Part shown: positions 14,080 through 22,988 of the stretch, piece by piece | Position numbering within the stretch: position 1 is the first letter of the stretch | Layout: each line of letters opens with the position of its first letter | IMG/VR virus record: IMGVR_UViG_3300044644_001981 | Span: 1-64,000 of that record | Source of the DNA: a virus | Strand: one strand, 5' to 3' | DNA length: 64,000 bases | The notes under the pieces: model-generated | Seen by the model: the letters and a program-made list of their open reading frames with translations, nothing else | Databases searched by the model: none | What the model was told of the DNA's origin: nothing | Made by a program: the position numbers and the translations under genes

Positions 14080-14361
14080 ATGATTCCTAGTGTTCCTTAC
14101 GATCGCGTTGCCTCAATATCCTGGGATAAGCAAGCAGGAGAGAGGCTGAAGAAGCTGCGGAACAATAAACGGTATTCTCGTGGCTGCTTGGCAAGACTTA
14201 CCCAAGATTGCGACCAAAGGTTATCCGAGGCTTATATCCAAAAGGTTGAGGACGGGAGGGCAAAAACAATCCGACGCGCGAAGCTAGAAACGTTATTATC
14301 CCTACTGGATTCGGATATCCAGGCTGTTTTCCCTGGCGGAGACAATAAAAAGTTTTCCTAG
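14080..14361 (+). CDS. XRE-type DNA-binding protein
   Basis: A 93-aa protein with an HTH_XRE pattern: GERLKKLRNNKRYSRGCLAR, then LSEAYIQKVEDGR, and a C-terminal helix. It is divergent from the methyltransferase operon and precedes the replication genes, a natural place for a regulator. Confidence 0.6.
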   Translation: MIPSVPYDRVASISWDKQAGERLKKLRNNKRYSRGCLARLTQDCDQRLSEAYIQKVEDGRAKTIRRAKLETLLSLLDSDIQAVFPGGDNKKFS

Positions 14362-14414
14362 CCGCTTGACTTTTATTACTGCAAGTAGTAAATTGGTAAT
14401 AAGCACTGGATAAT

Positions 14415-14571
14415 AAGCACTGAATAAAAAAGGTGCGCTATCTATTAAGCAAACAGCAATCCAATTGCATCTAAATTTATAGGCTTGTGTTCCCCCACGG
14501 CTTCACGGTGCGATAGTGAGGCAGTGGGGAGGCGTAATCTCCCAATCAACGTAAACATTCTGTAAAAAAAT
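14415..14571 (+). promoter_or_regulatory. structured 5' leader before the SSB-like gene
   Basis: The ~150 nt before the ATG hold nested stems: CCCCCAC/GTGGGGA around 14493-14535, an inner TTCAC/GTGAG hairpin, and GGAG/CTCC around 14532-14550. There is no clear Shine-Dalgarno sequence before the ATG at 14572. This suggests an RNA-level control element. I do not recognise a known riboswitch. Confidence 0.4.
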
Positions 14572-15579
14572 ATGACAAGTAATTCAATGCCCGAAGTTAT
14601 TGTTGTTAACTTCGACGATGACGACAAGTTTGGAGTCCTCTACGCCAAGGATTATGTTCCTGGCTACAACAAAATCGGTCTGGAAGACCTCTCCGACGAA
14701 GATTTCCAAGACGATGAGGCTTTATTCTTAACTTGCCTAACGTGTTTAGCCGATGGGAAAGATTTAGATCTCAAAGATGTTATCTCCGTCAAGGCAACTG
14801 AATCAGGTATGGTAGACCGAATCTACACCCCTGCGATGTTCGCTTCAGAAGGTGGCGAAGGGTTGGTTATTCGTGCGGGATCGAATCTATTCCCCGTGAC
14901 TCAAAACGGACGCACTTTCACTTGCGGTGAAATGCAAGGGGAAATCGAAAGCTACTCGGTTAAGTACGGGGACAAAGAGTACAAAGTCCCTCGGATTGAT
15001 TTTGTCGCACCAAAGGGAGGCTTGATTTTCTCCCTCCGTGTCTTTGGTAAAGATGAGACGGTGAACGGGGATTCCCTTAAGCACCGTGCGCGAGCCGGTG
15101 GGGCGATCGCTGGCTACCTTCGGGAAGCCAAAGGGGGAAACTACCAGGTGGTAAAACCCACCGAACTGCCAGAGGGGGAATACTTGGTGACTGGGATTGA
15201 TCAAAAAGAACACCCTGAATATGGTACAGGGTATTTTGTTGCCCTCGACGGTGGAAAGGCTTTATATGCCAACTTCGGCATGAAGAAGCAGCTTAAATCC
15301 TCGTTCAACAGCTTCTCGAATTGCTTAAAAGGTGGTCGTCCAGTAACCCTGATTATCGCCAACATCCGAGAAGGTAATAACAAAAAGATGACTTGTGACG
15401 CGGTGTTCCGCAATCGCGCACCCCACACCTCAAATATGTTTAAGCAGGGGTTTGTGGCAAAAGAACTCCCTGGGGCGGCCGTGGATTCTACAGAAACTTC
15501 CCGTCCTAAAGAGAAAGGAATGAAATCGGCAGAGCCAGATAAGACAGAAGGTGGTCAATACGATCCTCTGCCTTTCTAA
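14572..15579 (+). CDS. candidate single-stranded DNA-binding protein
   Basis: A 335-aa acidic protein without a domain I can name, but its last residues, GGQYDPLPF, match the acidic-Pro-Phe tip of bacterial SSB proteins (DDDIPF) that docks replication partners. A long disordered, charged linker precedes the tip (about 295-330), as in SSB. It lies directly upstream of dnaN, which fits a replication role. The OB fold itself is not evident by eye. The start could also be at 14587. Confidence 0.45.
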   Translation: MTSNSMPEVIVVNFDDDDKFGVLYAKDYVPGYNKIGLEDLSDEDFQDDEALFLTCLTCLADGKDLDLKDVISVKATESGMVDRIYTPAMFASEGGEGLVIRAGSNLFPVTQNGRTFTCGEMQGEIESYSVKYGDKEYKVPRIDFVAPKGGLIFSLRVFGKDETVNGDSLKHRARAGGAIAGYLREAKGGNYQVVKPTELPEGEYLVTGIDQKEHPEYGTGYFVALDGGKALYANFGMKKQLKSSFNSFSNCLKGGRPVTLIIANIREGNNKKMTCDAVFRNRAPHTSNMFKQGFVAKELPGAAVDSTETSRPKEKGMKSAEPDKTEGGQYDPLPF

Positions 15580-15625
15580 CGATTTCTATTGATACCTATC
15601 AGGAATTGAAACTAATCAACTAAAT

Positions 15626-15656
15626 CAAACCGGGATAAATAAATCTCGGTTTGATT
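15626..15656 (+). terminator. hairpin between the SSB-like gene and dnaN
   Basis: AAACCGGGAT pairs with ATCTCGGTTT around AAATAA. It has weak T enrichment, so it may attenuate rather than stop transcription. Confidence 0.4.
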
Positions 15657-15679
15657 CAACCTACAAATTCACTAAACCA

Positions 15680-16894
15680 ATGAAATTGACTGTAGATACA
15701 AAAGCCTTGTCCGATGCCCTTGATTGGGCAAACAAGGCGATTCCTCAAAAGCCTAATCATCCCATCCTGGCTAACTTCAAAATTGAAGCGGGTGATAGCA
15801 ATTTAGAGGTTACGGGGTTTGACCTCTCAATGGCTATTAAAGCCACGGTAGAAGCAAATGTTGACAGATGTGGCAGTGTTACGATTCCTGCCAAGTTGTT
15901 CACGGAGACAATCAAACACCTCCCCAACGGAGAGCTAACACTTGAAGTGGACAACGATGACGTTAAGATAATTTCCAGTGGCAAATACAACTTGCGGGGA
16001 TTAAGCACAGAAGAATACCCCGAAATCCCCTTGCTTGAAGCTAACAATAGCTTTGAGATTTCGGTAGAGAATCTTCTTCAAGGAAGTAAAACAATCTCCA
16101 CCGTGTCTACTGATGATACAAAACAGGTGTTGTGCGGGGTTGATCTGAAGTTCTCAGATAAGGGAATCAAGTTTGCAGCAACAAACGGACACTTGTTGAT
16201 GGTAATTGAAGTCGAAAACGAGGATTTTGAAGGGGATGAATCGGAAGTTCAGGAGATTATCATTCCTGGTCGGGCTTTCCGAGAGGTTAAAAAGATGATC
16301 ACAAAATTCAAAGAGAAAAGGGATGATGATACTCCCGTTTTGGTTGGATTTGATGACCGGATTATTATTTTTTCCTATAAGAATCAGCAAGTCCAATGCC
16401 GGAAATTAGACGGGGCTTTCCCCGCTTACGAACAGCTAATCCCTAAAAACCACGCCACTTTGGTAACGGTTGATCGGCGAACCTTTATTGGTTCCCTGGA
16501 ACGGATGGAGATAATTGCAAAACAGAAAAATCACATCGTGTGTTGCGACTTTGATGCCGAAGCACAGCAAATTAAACTATCGGTAGAAGCCGCCGACGTA
16601 GGCAAAGCAGAGGAGTATATCCCTGCACAAATATCAGTCAAGGAGCCTGTTGCATCCGATGACGACGAAAACGATGACGGGGATGATAAAGAATCCTTTG
16701 CCACGATAAACGCAGTTAAAGAGCCAATTACAGTCGCTTTCAACTGCGCTTATATCATTGAGGGCTTGGAAGAAATGGAAACCAGTGAAGTCCAAATAAA
16801 GATCCAAGAGTCTACCATCGCACCAATTATCATCTCGCCATTAGGGGGAATTAAGATGACATTTCTTCTAATGCCAGTCAATCTTCGGAAGTAA
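15680..16894 (+). CDS. dnaN: DNA polymerase III sliding clamp (beta)
   Basis: A 404-aa protein with the three-domain clamp pattern: N-terminal MKLTVDTKALSDALDWANKA, HPILANFKIEAGDSNLEVTG, STEEYPEIP, GVDLKFSDKGIKFAATNGHL, and a C-terminal SPLGGIKMTFLLMPVNLR closing like MPMRL. An extra acidic insert (DDDENDDGDDKES near 336-348) makes it longer than the usual ~370. A clamp on a mobile element implies its own replisome tether, although no polymerase gene is in this window. Confidence 0.9.
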   Translation: MKLTVDTKALSDALDWANKAIPQKPNHPILANFKIEAGDSNLEVTGFDLSMAIKATVEANVDRCGSVTIPAKLFTETIKHLPNGELTLEVDNDDVKIISSGKYNLRGLSTEEYPEIPLLEANNSFEISVENLLQGSKTISTVSTDDTKQVLCGVDLKFSDKGIKFAATNGHLLMVIEVENEDFEGDESEVQEIIIPGRAFREVKKMITKFKEKRDDDTPVLVGFDDRIIIFSYKNQQVQCRKLDGAFPAYEQLIPKNHATLVTVDRRTFIGSLERMEIIAKQKNHIVCCDFDAEAQQIKLSVEAADVGKAEEYIPAQISVKEPVASDDDENDDGDDKESFATINAVKEPITVAFNCAYIIEGLEEMETSEVQIKIQESTIAPIIISPLGGIKMTFLLMPVNLRK

Positions 16895-16902
16895 AGCCAA
16901 AA

Positions 16903-16950
16903 TATAGATACAATCCTCCTCATCTGGGGAGGACTTAGATAGAGAAAACA
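16903..16950 (+). promoter_or_regulatory. promoter and short hairpin leader
   Basis: TACAAT is followed at once by TCCTCC pairing GGAGGA (loop TCATCTG), then the ATG at 16951. It is the most compact relative of the recurrent hairpin leaders. Confidence 0.4.
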
Positions 16951-17202
16951 ATGGCAAACAAAAGATATAGTCACCCATATCTAACCAAGGATTTTCTAAC
17001 ACGGAATCCTTTTAATTATTGCCTAAACTGCGGAGGGATCTTGGGAAATATTAGACCGGATTTGAAGAATGCAAGACAGGTTTGGCTCGTCCCTTGGGGG
17101 TCAAACAAGGTCATGTTAAACAAGGTCGTGTTAAACGGCTACACCCATATTATTTGCCCACATCAAAGAGATCAACAAAATGACTCAATTAATGTCCGCT
17201 AA
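16951..17202 (+). CDS. 83-aa unknown Cys-containing protein
   Basis: It contains NYCLNCGG and a later IICPH, a possible C-x2-C...C-x-H metal site. Its end overlaps the start of the reductase gene by 23 nt. It may be a small accessory protein, but no family is recognised. Confidence 0.5.
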   Translation: MANKRYSHPYLTKDFLTRNPFNYCLNCGGILGNIRPDLKNARQVWLVPWGSNKVMLNKVVLNGYTHIICPHQRDQQNDSINVR

Positions 17203-18226
17203 CCCGATTTTTAATCCAAACGGAAACGACGATGTTGCCCACAGAACGATTTGGTTTGGGGAAACCACAAACTTAATGCAATTGAATGATGTCCGCTATT
17301 CTTGGGCGGTTGGTTTGTATAAGCAAATGAGAGAGAACTTCTGGGTCGCCGAGCGATTGGATATTACCCAGGACGTGACAGATTACGCGAACCTAACTCT
17401 CAATGAACGCAATGTTTATGATGGGATTTTAAGCTATTTAACGTTCTTGGATTCCATTCAAACCTGTAATATTCCCCACCTTAAAAGTTGCGTCACAGCC
17501 CCAGAAATCAGCCTGTGCATGGCAGAGCAAAACTCCCAGGAGGCGTTACACTCCCAGTCTTATTCGTACATGATCGAAACGATTATTCCATCGGATCGAA
17601 GAACATCTGTTTATGAGTTTTGGAGAACAGATGAAGTCTTGCGCGATCGCTGTGAATTTATTGCAGGAATTTATCAGAACTTCATGGATAATTCCACGCC
17701 AGAGAATTATTTTGTCGCTTTGTTAGCCGATTATATGTTAGAGGGGATTTACTTCTACAATGGTTTTATCGCTTACTACAATTTCGCTTCCCGTCAATTA
17801 ATGCCGGGATCTGCTGATATCTTCAAAATGATTAACCGTGACGAATTAAGTCATGTTCGGTTATTCCAGAAATTGATTCCTGAAGCTATGCAATTGTTTC
17901 CTCATTCCGTTGACCAGATTTACGAAATGTTTGGCACGGCTGTCGAGCATGAGTGTAAATGGACTAATCATATTGTGGGAAATAATATTTTAGGAATCAC
18001 GGAATATAGTACGGAACAATACACCAAATATCTAGCCAATATTCGGTTACGTTCTATCGGTTTAGAGCCCCTTTATCCCGATAAAAAGTACAGTAAAAGT
18101 CCCTATACCCATTTAGAACGCTTCTCTGATACCAAAAAAGAAGGGCACACCAAAGCTAACTTCTTTGAGGCGACCGTGACAAGTTATGTGATGTCCTCCG
18201 GCGTTGACGGGTGGGACGAGATTTAG
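17180..18226 (+). CDS. nrdB: ribonucleotide reductase class I small subunit
   Basis: A 348-aa ferritin-like protein that generates the radical used by NrdA to make dNTPs. Metal ligands are visible in FLDSIQ (Asp), EALHS (Glu, His), MLEGIYFYNGF (Glu) and RDELSHVRLFQ (Glu, His). The radical Tyr follows four residues after the first His (HSQSY). The large subunit is not in this window, so it must pair with a subunit encoded elsewhere or by the host. Either ATG 17180 or the internal ATG at 17192 could start it. Confidence 0.88.
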   Translation: MTQLMSANPIFNPNGNDDVAHRTIWFGETTNLMQLNDVRYSWAVGLYKQMRENFWVAERLDITQDVTDYANLTLNERNVYDGILSYLTFLDSIQTCNIPHLKSCVTAPEISLCMAEQNSQEALHSQSYSYMIETIIPSDRRTSVYEFWRTDEVLRDRCEFIAGIYQNFMDNSTPENYFVALLADYMLEGIYFYNGFIAYYNFASRQLMPGSADIFKMINRDELSHVRLFQKLIPEAMQLFPHSVDQIYEMFGTAVEHECKWTNHIVGNNILGITEYSTEQYTKYLANIRLRSIGLEPLYPDKKYSKSPYTHLERFSDTKKEGHTKANFFEATVTSYVMSSGVDGWDEI

Positions 18227-18251
18227 GCATTAATCTCTATAACTCCCAAAG

Positions 18252-18280
18252 AAGCTCACTCTACCTAGTGGGCTTTTCTT
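18252..18280. terminator. bidirectional terminator after nrdB
   Basis: AAGCTCACT pairs with AGTGGGCTT, followed by TTTCTT. It overlaps the 3' end of the convergent gene. Confidence 0.65.
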
Positions 18281-18515
18281 GATCGTCATCTGAATCATCG
18301 ACAATCTTTTTAATAAATTCCTCAATAGTTAATCCTTCATCCTCAGACCGAGACTTTAACATCGCCACAATTTGTTGGTCGTTTGCTTCTATTCGAGCCT
18401 GTAATACGTTACCCGCCAAGGTTGTGGGTGCTACACCCTTGAGTGCTGCCCATTCCCTTAATCGCTTATTATGCCACGCCGGGATCTTAATCGTAATTCT
18501 ATACCTTTTGTCCAT
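18261..18515 (-). CDS. ribbon-helix-helix-like protein
   Basis: An 84-aa protein with an N-terminal strand YRITIKIPAW and helices LREWAALKGVAPTTLAGNVL, as in CopG/Arc-type regulators. The tail is acidic. Upstream, two AGCATA direct repeats overlap its promoter, as expected for autoregulation. Confidence 0.55.
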   Translation of the reverse strand: MDKRYRITIKIPAWHNKRLREWAALKGVAPTTLAGNVLQARIEANDQQIVAMLKSRSEDEGLTIEEFIKKIVDDSDDDQEKPTR

Positions 18516-18571
18516 TGTTTTTTTATGTCGTTTAGCATATAATCAGCATAACATTAACACAAATACTGAAA

Positions 18572-18602
18572 GGGGCTGACCGGATATCAGCCGATCAGCC
18601 CC
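18572..18602 (+). promoter_or_regulatory. hairpin in the leader of the 18.6-26 kb operon
   Basis: GGGGCTGA pairs with TCAGCCCC. It lies before the first gene, with no T-run, so it is a leader structure rather than a terminator. Confidence 0.45.
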
Positions 18603-18640
18603 ACCCCAACCCATTCTTTAACCCAGTTGAGGCTATTACA

Positions 18641-18838
18641 ATGTTTGCACAAAAAGAACTATCTGTAGATGAATTTCGTTTACTTACCGGAAAATCCATC
18701 AACCAAATTTCATTGTTAACAGGAGCCGACCCTGACACGGTAAAAAATCACCGTCGCAAAGGCTACGACCCTAAACCCCAATACGTTCAATTTCGTCGCC
18801 ACTTAGGTTTGTTAGCACAATCAGAGGGAAAAATATAA
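18641..18838 (+). CDS. small helix-turn-helix protein
   Basis: A 65-aa protein with SVDEFRLLTGKSINQISLLT, then GADPDTVKNHRRKGYDPKP, a plausible HTH. It is first in the long plus-strand operon and overlaps the next ATG by one base. Confidence 0.55.
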   Translation: MFAQKELSVDEFRLLTGKSINQISLLTGADPDTVKNHRRKGYDPKPQYVQFRRHLGLLAQSEGKI

Positions 18839-19041
18839 TGGACAATTATTCACACTCTCAAGAAGTCCATTACCTAAAAGGGGAAATAAAATTAGGGCAA
18901 AAGGTTAATGGTCAATACTGTATTACAACGATTAATCAAGATAATACCTTTGTGGACTTATGGGTTGACCGAGATGTATTGAAACGATTTTGCAAACACA
19001 CGCTTTATGTTATGGAATGGCAAGAAAAGAATAATCAGTAG
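18838..19041 (+). CDS. 67-aa unknown protein
   Basis: It starts MDNYSHSQEVHYLKGEIKLG and looks like a small beta-rich domain. Its start overlaps the previous stop (TAATG). It ends just before a terminator at 19077. Confidence 0.5.
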   Translation: MDNYSHSQEVHYLKGEIKLGQKVNGQYCITTINQDNTFVDLWVDRDVLKRFCKHTLYVMEWQEKNNQ

Positions 19042-19076
19042 TGGCAAATTCCACCCCAGATGTATTTTCCCCTATG

Positions 19077-19103
19077 CCCACCCTTTGCGGTGGGTTTATT
19101 ATT
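19077..19103 (+). terminator. terminator after the regulator pair
   Basis: CCCACC-CTTTGC-GGTGGG is followed by TTTATTATT. Confidence 0.65.
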
Positions 19104-19164
19104 GGTACATCAGGTTAAATCAAGCCTGAGTCAATCTAAGAAGGAGAGGTGTACTAAACCATGA

Positions 19165-19635
19165 ATGGCTAATTTTGAGACAAGGAAAGGGGGAACCCGA
19201 AAGATGATACACCTCAAAGACGAAGACGCTTTACAGCCTTTTTCCTCAGAGGAAATCCAGTTAATCTTTAAAGTTTCTCACCAGACTATTGCCGAACGCA
19301 AAGGGATATTGGGGATTAAAAGAAAACCTGTAGGATGGGCAGAATTAAACGTTTTATACCTCCTACATATCTTTGTTAGTTCCAAATATCAACATCATAC
19401 CTATTACCAGTTCCAAAGCCTCTATCACCACTGTTTAAACAACGGTTTATCTATCGAGATAGAAGTTTTCCAGAAGATGTTAATGCTAAACACAACACAA
19501 CTATTTAAGGAGTTTAAAGTCGATGTCCTATCAAGAATCTCAAGCTACCGACAACACAACGGAACAGGAACTTACCGAGTTATATCAGAACTCACGGAAA
19601 CCCCAAACCCAGACGGAACAACCGAAACAGCCTAA
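19165..19635 (+). CDS. unknown protein with a DNA-binding-like N-terminus
   Basis: Up to 156 aa. PFSSEEIQLIFKVSHQTIAE resembles a helix-turn-helix. The last ~37 codons overlap the next gene in another frame, which is unusual and may mean one of the two is shorter. An alternative start is at 19204 (MIHLKDEDALQ). Confidence 0.5.
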   Translation: MANFETRKGGTRKMIHLKDEDALQPFSSEEIQLIFKVSHQTIAERKGILGIKRKPVGWAELNVLYLLHIFVSSKYQHHTYYQFQSLYHHCLNNGLSIEIEVFQKMLMLNTTQLFKEFKVDVLSRISSYRQHNGTGTYRVISELTETPNPDGTTETA

Positions 19636-20029
19636 ATCAGCTATCACCAAAGGGAGTACAACAGATCAACTCAATGATGCAGTTGTTAAGACCCAAAAGA
19701 AAGCTAAAGATAACGCGATCGTTAACACTAAAGCCGTTATTGTTGCGGGTCAAAACTCCGGGCGGGAAGATGCTAAACTATTTAAAAAAGCAAAACAATT
19801 GGCTTTCTTAAATGAAATTGCAGACGATGAAATCGAGTCTGCTAAGGCTTTATTGGTTGGGATTCCTGAGTATAAGAATGCAATTGATCAAGCGTCCGGG
19901 TGTGAGTTGGAAAACCTCTTAGACTTTGATCAAGAAATCTCAATTGAGGCTTTAGAACAGCAACTTAACGAAGCTGTGGGAAAGTCCAAAAAATCCCAGT
20001 TAGTTGTCAGAAGTTTTTTCGGAGAATAA
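19523..20029 (+). CDS. unknown Gln/Lys-rich protein
   Basis: A 168-aa protein. Residues 1-75 are low in complexity (Q, T, K, E rich) and probably disordered; the remainder is helical and acidic. It may be a cytoplasmic component of the membrane cassette that follows. No family recognised. Confidence 0.55.
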   Translation: MSYQESQATDNTTEQELTELYQNSRKPQTQTEQPKQPKSAITKGSTTDQLNDAVVKTQKKAKDNAIVNTKAVIVAGQNSGREDAKLFKKAKQLAFLNEIADDEIESAKALLVGIPEYKNAIDQASGCELENLLDFDQEISIEALEQQLNEAVGKSKKSQLVVRSFFGE

Positions 20030-20130
20030 ACGAACTAGAAACACGGGTTGAGAGAATAGAAGTTATCCTAAAAATCCCTCAACCCAAGGAAATCAGTCAA
20101 CAATTAGAATTATTAATGGGAGGGTTTTAA
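20026..20130 (+). CDS. possible ~34-aa peptide, start unclear
   Basis: This frame encodes INELETRVERIEVILKIPQP and ends LLMGGF at a TAA directly before the next GTG. It lacks an ATG and would need a rare start or coupling. It is included because it exactly fills the gap between two coupled genes. Confidence 0.3.
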   Translation: MNELETRVERIEVILKIPQPKEISQQLELLMGGF

Positions 20131-20217
20131 GTGGGAATCGTTATCGACTTGGTTAATCTATTTGGAGTTTACTGCTCACATAACGTCATGCCCTTTTTAA
20201 TGGGAGGTTGTTTCTAA
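20131..20217 (+). CDS. 28-aa hydrophobic peptide
   Basis: A GTG start directly after the preceding TAA, with an upstream GGGAGGGTTTTAA ribosome site. The product is hydrophobic (VGIVIDLVNLFGVYCSHNVM) and overlaps the next ATG by one base. Confidence 0.4.
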   Translation: MGIVIDLVNLFGVYCSHNVMPFLMGGCF

Positions 20218-20342
20218 TGAATACTATTTATTATTTAACAGCATTCTTTATTGGGTTTTTAATATTTAGCAATCAAGTAGTTTTTAGTCGAATCAGGGAA
20301 CAGTCCCAAAACTATCAATATGAAAATCCCAGAACCCGTTAA
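20217..20342 (+). CDS. 41-aa membrane peptide
   Basis: MNTIYYLTAFFIGFLIFSNQ is one membrane helix, followed by a hydrophilic tail. It overlaps the previous gene by one base and the next by 23. Good GGGAGG ribosome site. Confidence 0.5.
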   Translation: MNTIYYLTAFFIGFLIFSNQVVFSRIREQSQNYQYENPRTR

Positions 20343-20745
20343 GGCGATCATGGTTGGAACTGTGATTGGTGGCATTAGTTCAGTCCTGTTATCCCTAACA
20401 TTAGAACCGGAAATATCAGAGGTTAGAATGATGCAATATGGGGGGTTTATCGGATTAGTAGCTAGTTCCACAACTACTGCACTCTTGGCTATCACAACCC
20501 GCAATAACACCCAATCAAACAAGGAAACAAGCCCCAACAGATCAGACACAAAACCAGACTTTAACCTTGTGTTGGGTGAACTGATCCAAAGAGCAACCGA
20601 GAATCACCTGAATTGCCTTCAGCCTGGGAGTCCTGAATACTTTGAAGCCCTTGAACTCTATGGAAAGGTACTTTCGCCCGAAAACACCACTCCAAACACC
20701 AACGCCCAGAAAATCAAAACCTCACACCATGCACAGGGAGATTGA
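20320..20745 (+). CDS. membrane protein with two helices
   Basis: A 141-aa protein. Hydrophobic stretches IMVGTVIGGISSVLLSL (9-25) and YGGFIGLVASSTTTALLAI (40-58) are followed by a soluble C-terminal region. It resembles a small membrane anchor of a secretion or packaging complex. No family recognised. Confidence 0.55.
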   Translation: MKIPEPVKAIMVGTVIGGISSVLLSLTLEPEISEVRMMQYGGFIGLVASSTTTALLAITTRNNTQSNKETSPNRSDTKPDFNLVLGELIQRATENHLNCLQPGSPEYFEALELYGKVLSPENTTPNTNAQKIKTSHHAQGD

Positions 20746-20750
20746 TATAG

Positions 20751-21557
20751 ATGTTAGACAGTTTACAGCCTAGTGATGACTTACCAGCTTTTAGTGGGGA
20801 TTCAGAAGCCACTCAGAGGGAACCTAGAAAGCCTAATAAAACACGAAAACGAGTAGCGGTTTTACTAACAGTTATTGCAGTTTGTAGTTTTATTACCTTA
20901 GTCGGGAATAAATCAGGAATTATCAAGAAGTTTGCTCCTAACGTTCCCGTAGCTGAAAGTGCCGAAGTTCAGCAAATGACGGTAGAACCAACAGGGGAAA
21001 CCTCGACCGAAGCTAATGATAATTCTGGAGAATTTCAACCATCCCCTGACTTAGAAATGGCACGAAATGAGCTATTAGATAAGTCATTAAACGAGGTAGG
21101 TTTTCAAGTTAACAATCTGAGTGAAGCGGTAGCAGAAACATTCCTGTTGCAAGCTCGTTCTGAGATTGAAAAGAAACCCATTTCTATTGAGTTATTTCTG
21201 ATTAAGAAAATCAACTTTCTGGCTAACAAACTTGATAAAGCTACGCTAGAGGGAGAATTTAACGGTTCACCTAAAGAACGGAAGCAAGCGGCTGATTTGT
21301 TGTTTGAGGTTTGGGGAAATCTTTTGGCACTAAAACGCCATTGGGAAACTACATCGGCAGATCAAATTCAATTAAAGTTTACCTCTGTTAATGTCTCGGT
21401 TTTGGCGAGTGATGTCCGTCGGTTCTCTGAGGTTGCCATGACACTTAGAGCTTTAACCTACGAGCAGCAGAAGCGGACTGAGGCCCTTCAAAAGCAATCA
21501 GAACTTGAGGCTAAACAATTGGCAGAAAAGGAGGCTAAAGATGCCAAAACCAAATAA
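20751..21557 (+). CDS. single-pass membrane protein with coiled-coil tail
   Basis: A 268-aa bitopic protein. A basic N-terminal segment precedes a helix at about 34-52 (VAVLLTVIAVCSFITLVG). A large extracytoplasmic region and a C-terminal coiled coil (QKQSELEAKQLAEKEAKD) follow. Its end overlaps the start of the ATPase gene by 17 nt. This topology suits a periplasmic scaffold linked to the ATPase. Confidence 0.6.
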   Translation: MLDSLQPSDDLPAFSGDSEATQREPRKPNKTRKRVAVLLTVIAVCSFITLVGNKSGIIKKFAPNVPVAESAEVQQMTVEPTGETSTEANDNSGEFQPSPDLEMARNELLDKSLNEVGFQVNNLSEAVAETFLLQARSEIEKKPISIELFLIKKINFLANKLDKATLEGEFNGSPKERKQAADLLFEVWGNLLALKRHWETTSADQIQLKFTSVNVSVLASDVRRFSEVAMTLRALTYEQQKRTEALQKQSELEAKQLAEKEAKDAKTK

Positions 21558-22977
21558 CTTCACTAAGGAGAATTGGGGAGTTGCCGTTGCAGCAAGTTTA
21601 GGATTTTCAGCCATTGGTTTATTCAGCGCTGCGACTGTTCAGATTGAGGATTTAAAAGGTATCTCACCCCACCAATCTCAGAAAGGAGAATGGGGTAGCG
21701 TTTTGGTAATTGAGCGTAAACCCGTTAATAATTCAATCCTTCTATATTTAGCGGGCGTGGGATGCCTTGGTGCTTTAGCGGGGTTGATACTAGGGGATGA
21801 GTCTATGGTCAAACTTGAGGATCTACCCCGCACCGTCCCCGATACCTTGGCTAAATCAGTTAGTTGGACAGTTTGGGGAGTTGGTCAGGCTTTGGATAGT
21901 CTAGGGGACTTTGGAGAAAAAGGTTATGCCAAATCTTCACAACTCTTAATCAAAGCTATCCCACCGGAAATCAAGTCTAAGTTTCAATCAATCAAAGATG
22001 ATTCGGGTTGGGTATCTGAATTTCTATCGTTGCCACATCAAAGGCTAACGGGTGGCACGGGGTCGGGAAAATCTAAACTCCTGGGATTGATAATCAGTCA
22101 ATGGCTTGAGAATAACCCCGATGGTCAACTGTTTATTGCTGACCCGAACTATGGAAAGCCCGATAATGACGGTTATCTTAATAATTGGTTTGGGTTGGAC
22201 ACCGAATGGATCAAGCAACCCGATGACGAGATTGATAGCCTAATTGATCACGTTCACGCCCAATTAGATAAACGGATTAAGGCTTGTGTTGACGGAGCCA
22301 GAAACGGCTTTACCAAGTTATCAGAAATTCAAGTTGACCTGACTCCGATTTGCCTAATCTGCGAAGAATTTGACAGTATCGTGGAACGATACAAGTCAGA
22401 CAAAACCAATTCCCGGCTCGATAAGCTAATTGAGATCATTAAGCAGGGTAGAGGCTACAAGATTAAGTTAATCCCCGTGGGTCAATCCGCGTCCGTTGGT
22501 GAGGGCGGCTTTACCCTCGCAACCCTTGAGAATATTGCACAGCTAATTATTTGTTATCCCTCAATCCCTGAGTCTCAAATCAAATATTTAGGAGGGGAGA
22601 AAACAGGGCTAATTGAGATAGCAGAGCGACTCCTAAAAGAAGGTAAACGCCCGGCTATCTGCACAATCAAAGGACAAAGCCGTGTCGTGGTAATTCCTGA
22701 CCTATCAGGATTTAACGTTACCTTTGCCAGTGCCAAATCAACCGACCCGGATAGTGATTGGTGGGAGCAGGTTAATACTGCCCTGTTTAAATCTTCTCTT
22801 GAACTTCGGGCTTTTAAATATTCCCACGGTTTGATTCCATCACCCCTAAAACAAATTTGTAGCGAGTTAGGAATAGAGCCGCGTTCTACTAACAAGCGTT
22901 ACATTAACTACCTAAAACCCGCATGGGAGTCTCAATTATCTCAGTCCTCTCAGTCCAAAGTCTTAATTAATAAATAG
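21541..22977 (+). CDS. membrane-anchored FtsK/HerA/TraD-type ATPase
   Basis: The start at MPKPNNFTKENW (21541) follows AAGGAGGCTAAAG; the longer frame has only a TTG. Two membrane helices (about 13-32 and 64-85) precede a P-loop LTGGTGSGKSKLLGLI near 170 and a Walker-B-like ICLICEEFDSIVERY near 270, then an LPVGQSA-type sensor region. This is the DNA-pumping family used in conjugation, phage packaging and DNA segregation. With the wall hydrolases downstream it suggests DNA transport through the envelope. Confidence 0.75.
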   Translation: MPKPNNFTKENWGVAVAASLGFSAIGLFSAATVQIEDLKGISPHQSQKGEWGSVLVIERKPVNNSILLYLAGVGCLGALAGLILGDESMVKLEDLPRTVPDTLAKSVSWTVWGVGQALDSLGDFGEKGYAKSSQLLIKAIPPEIKSKFQSIKDDSGWVSEFLSLPHQRLTGGTGSGKSKLLGLIISQWLENNPDGQLFIADPNYGKPDNDGYLNNWFGLDTEWIKQPDDEIDSLIDHVHAQLDKRIKACVDGARNGFTKLSEIQVDLTPICLICEEFDSIVERYKSDKTNSRLDKLIEIIKQGRGYKIKLIPVGQSASVGEGGFTLATLENIAQLIICYPSIPESQIKYLGGEKTGLIEIAERLLKEGKRPAICTIKGQSRVVVIPDLSGFNVTFASAKSTDPDSDWWEQVNTALFKSSLELRAFKYSHGLIPSPLKQICSELGIEPRSTNKRYINYLKPAWESQLSQSSQSKVLINK

Positions 22978-22988
22978 GAGTATCTGTT

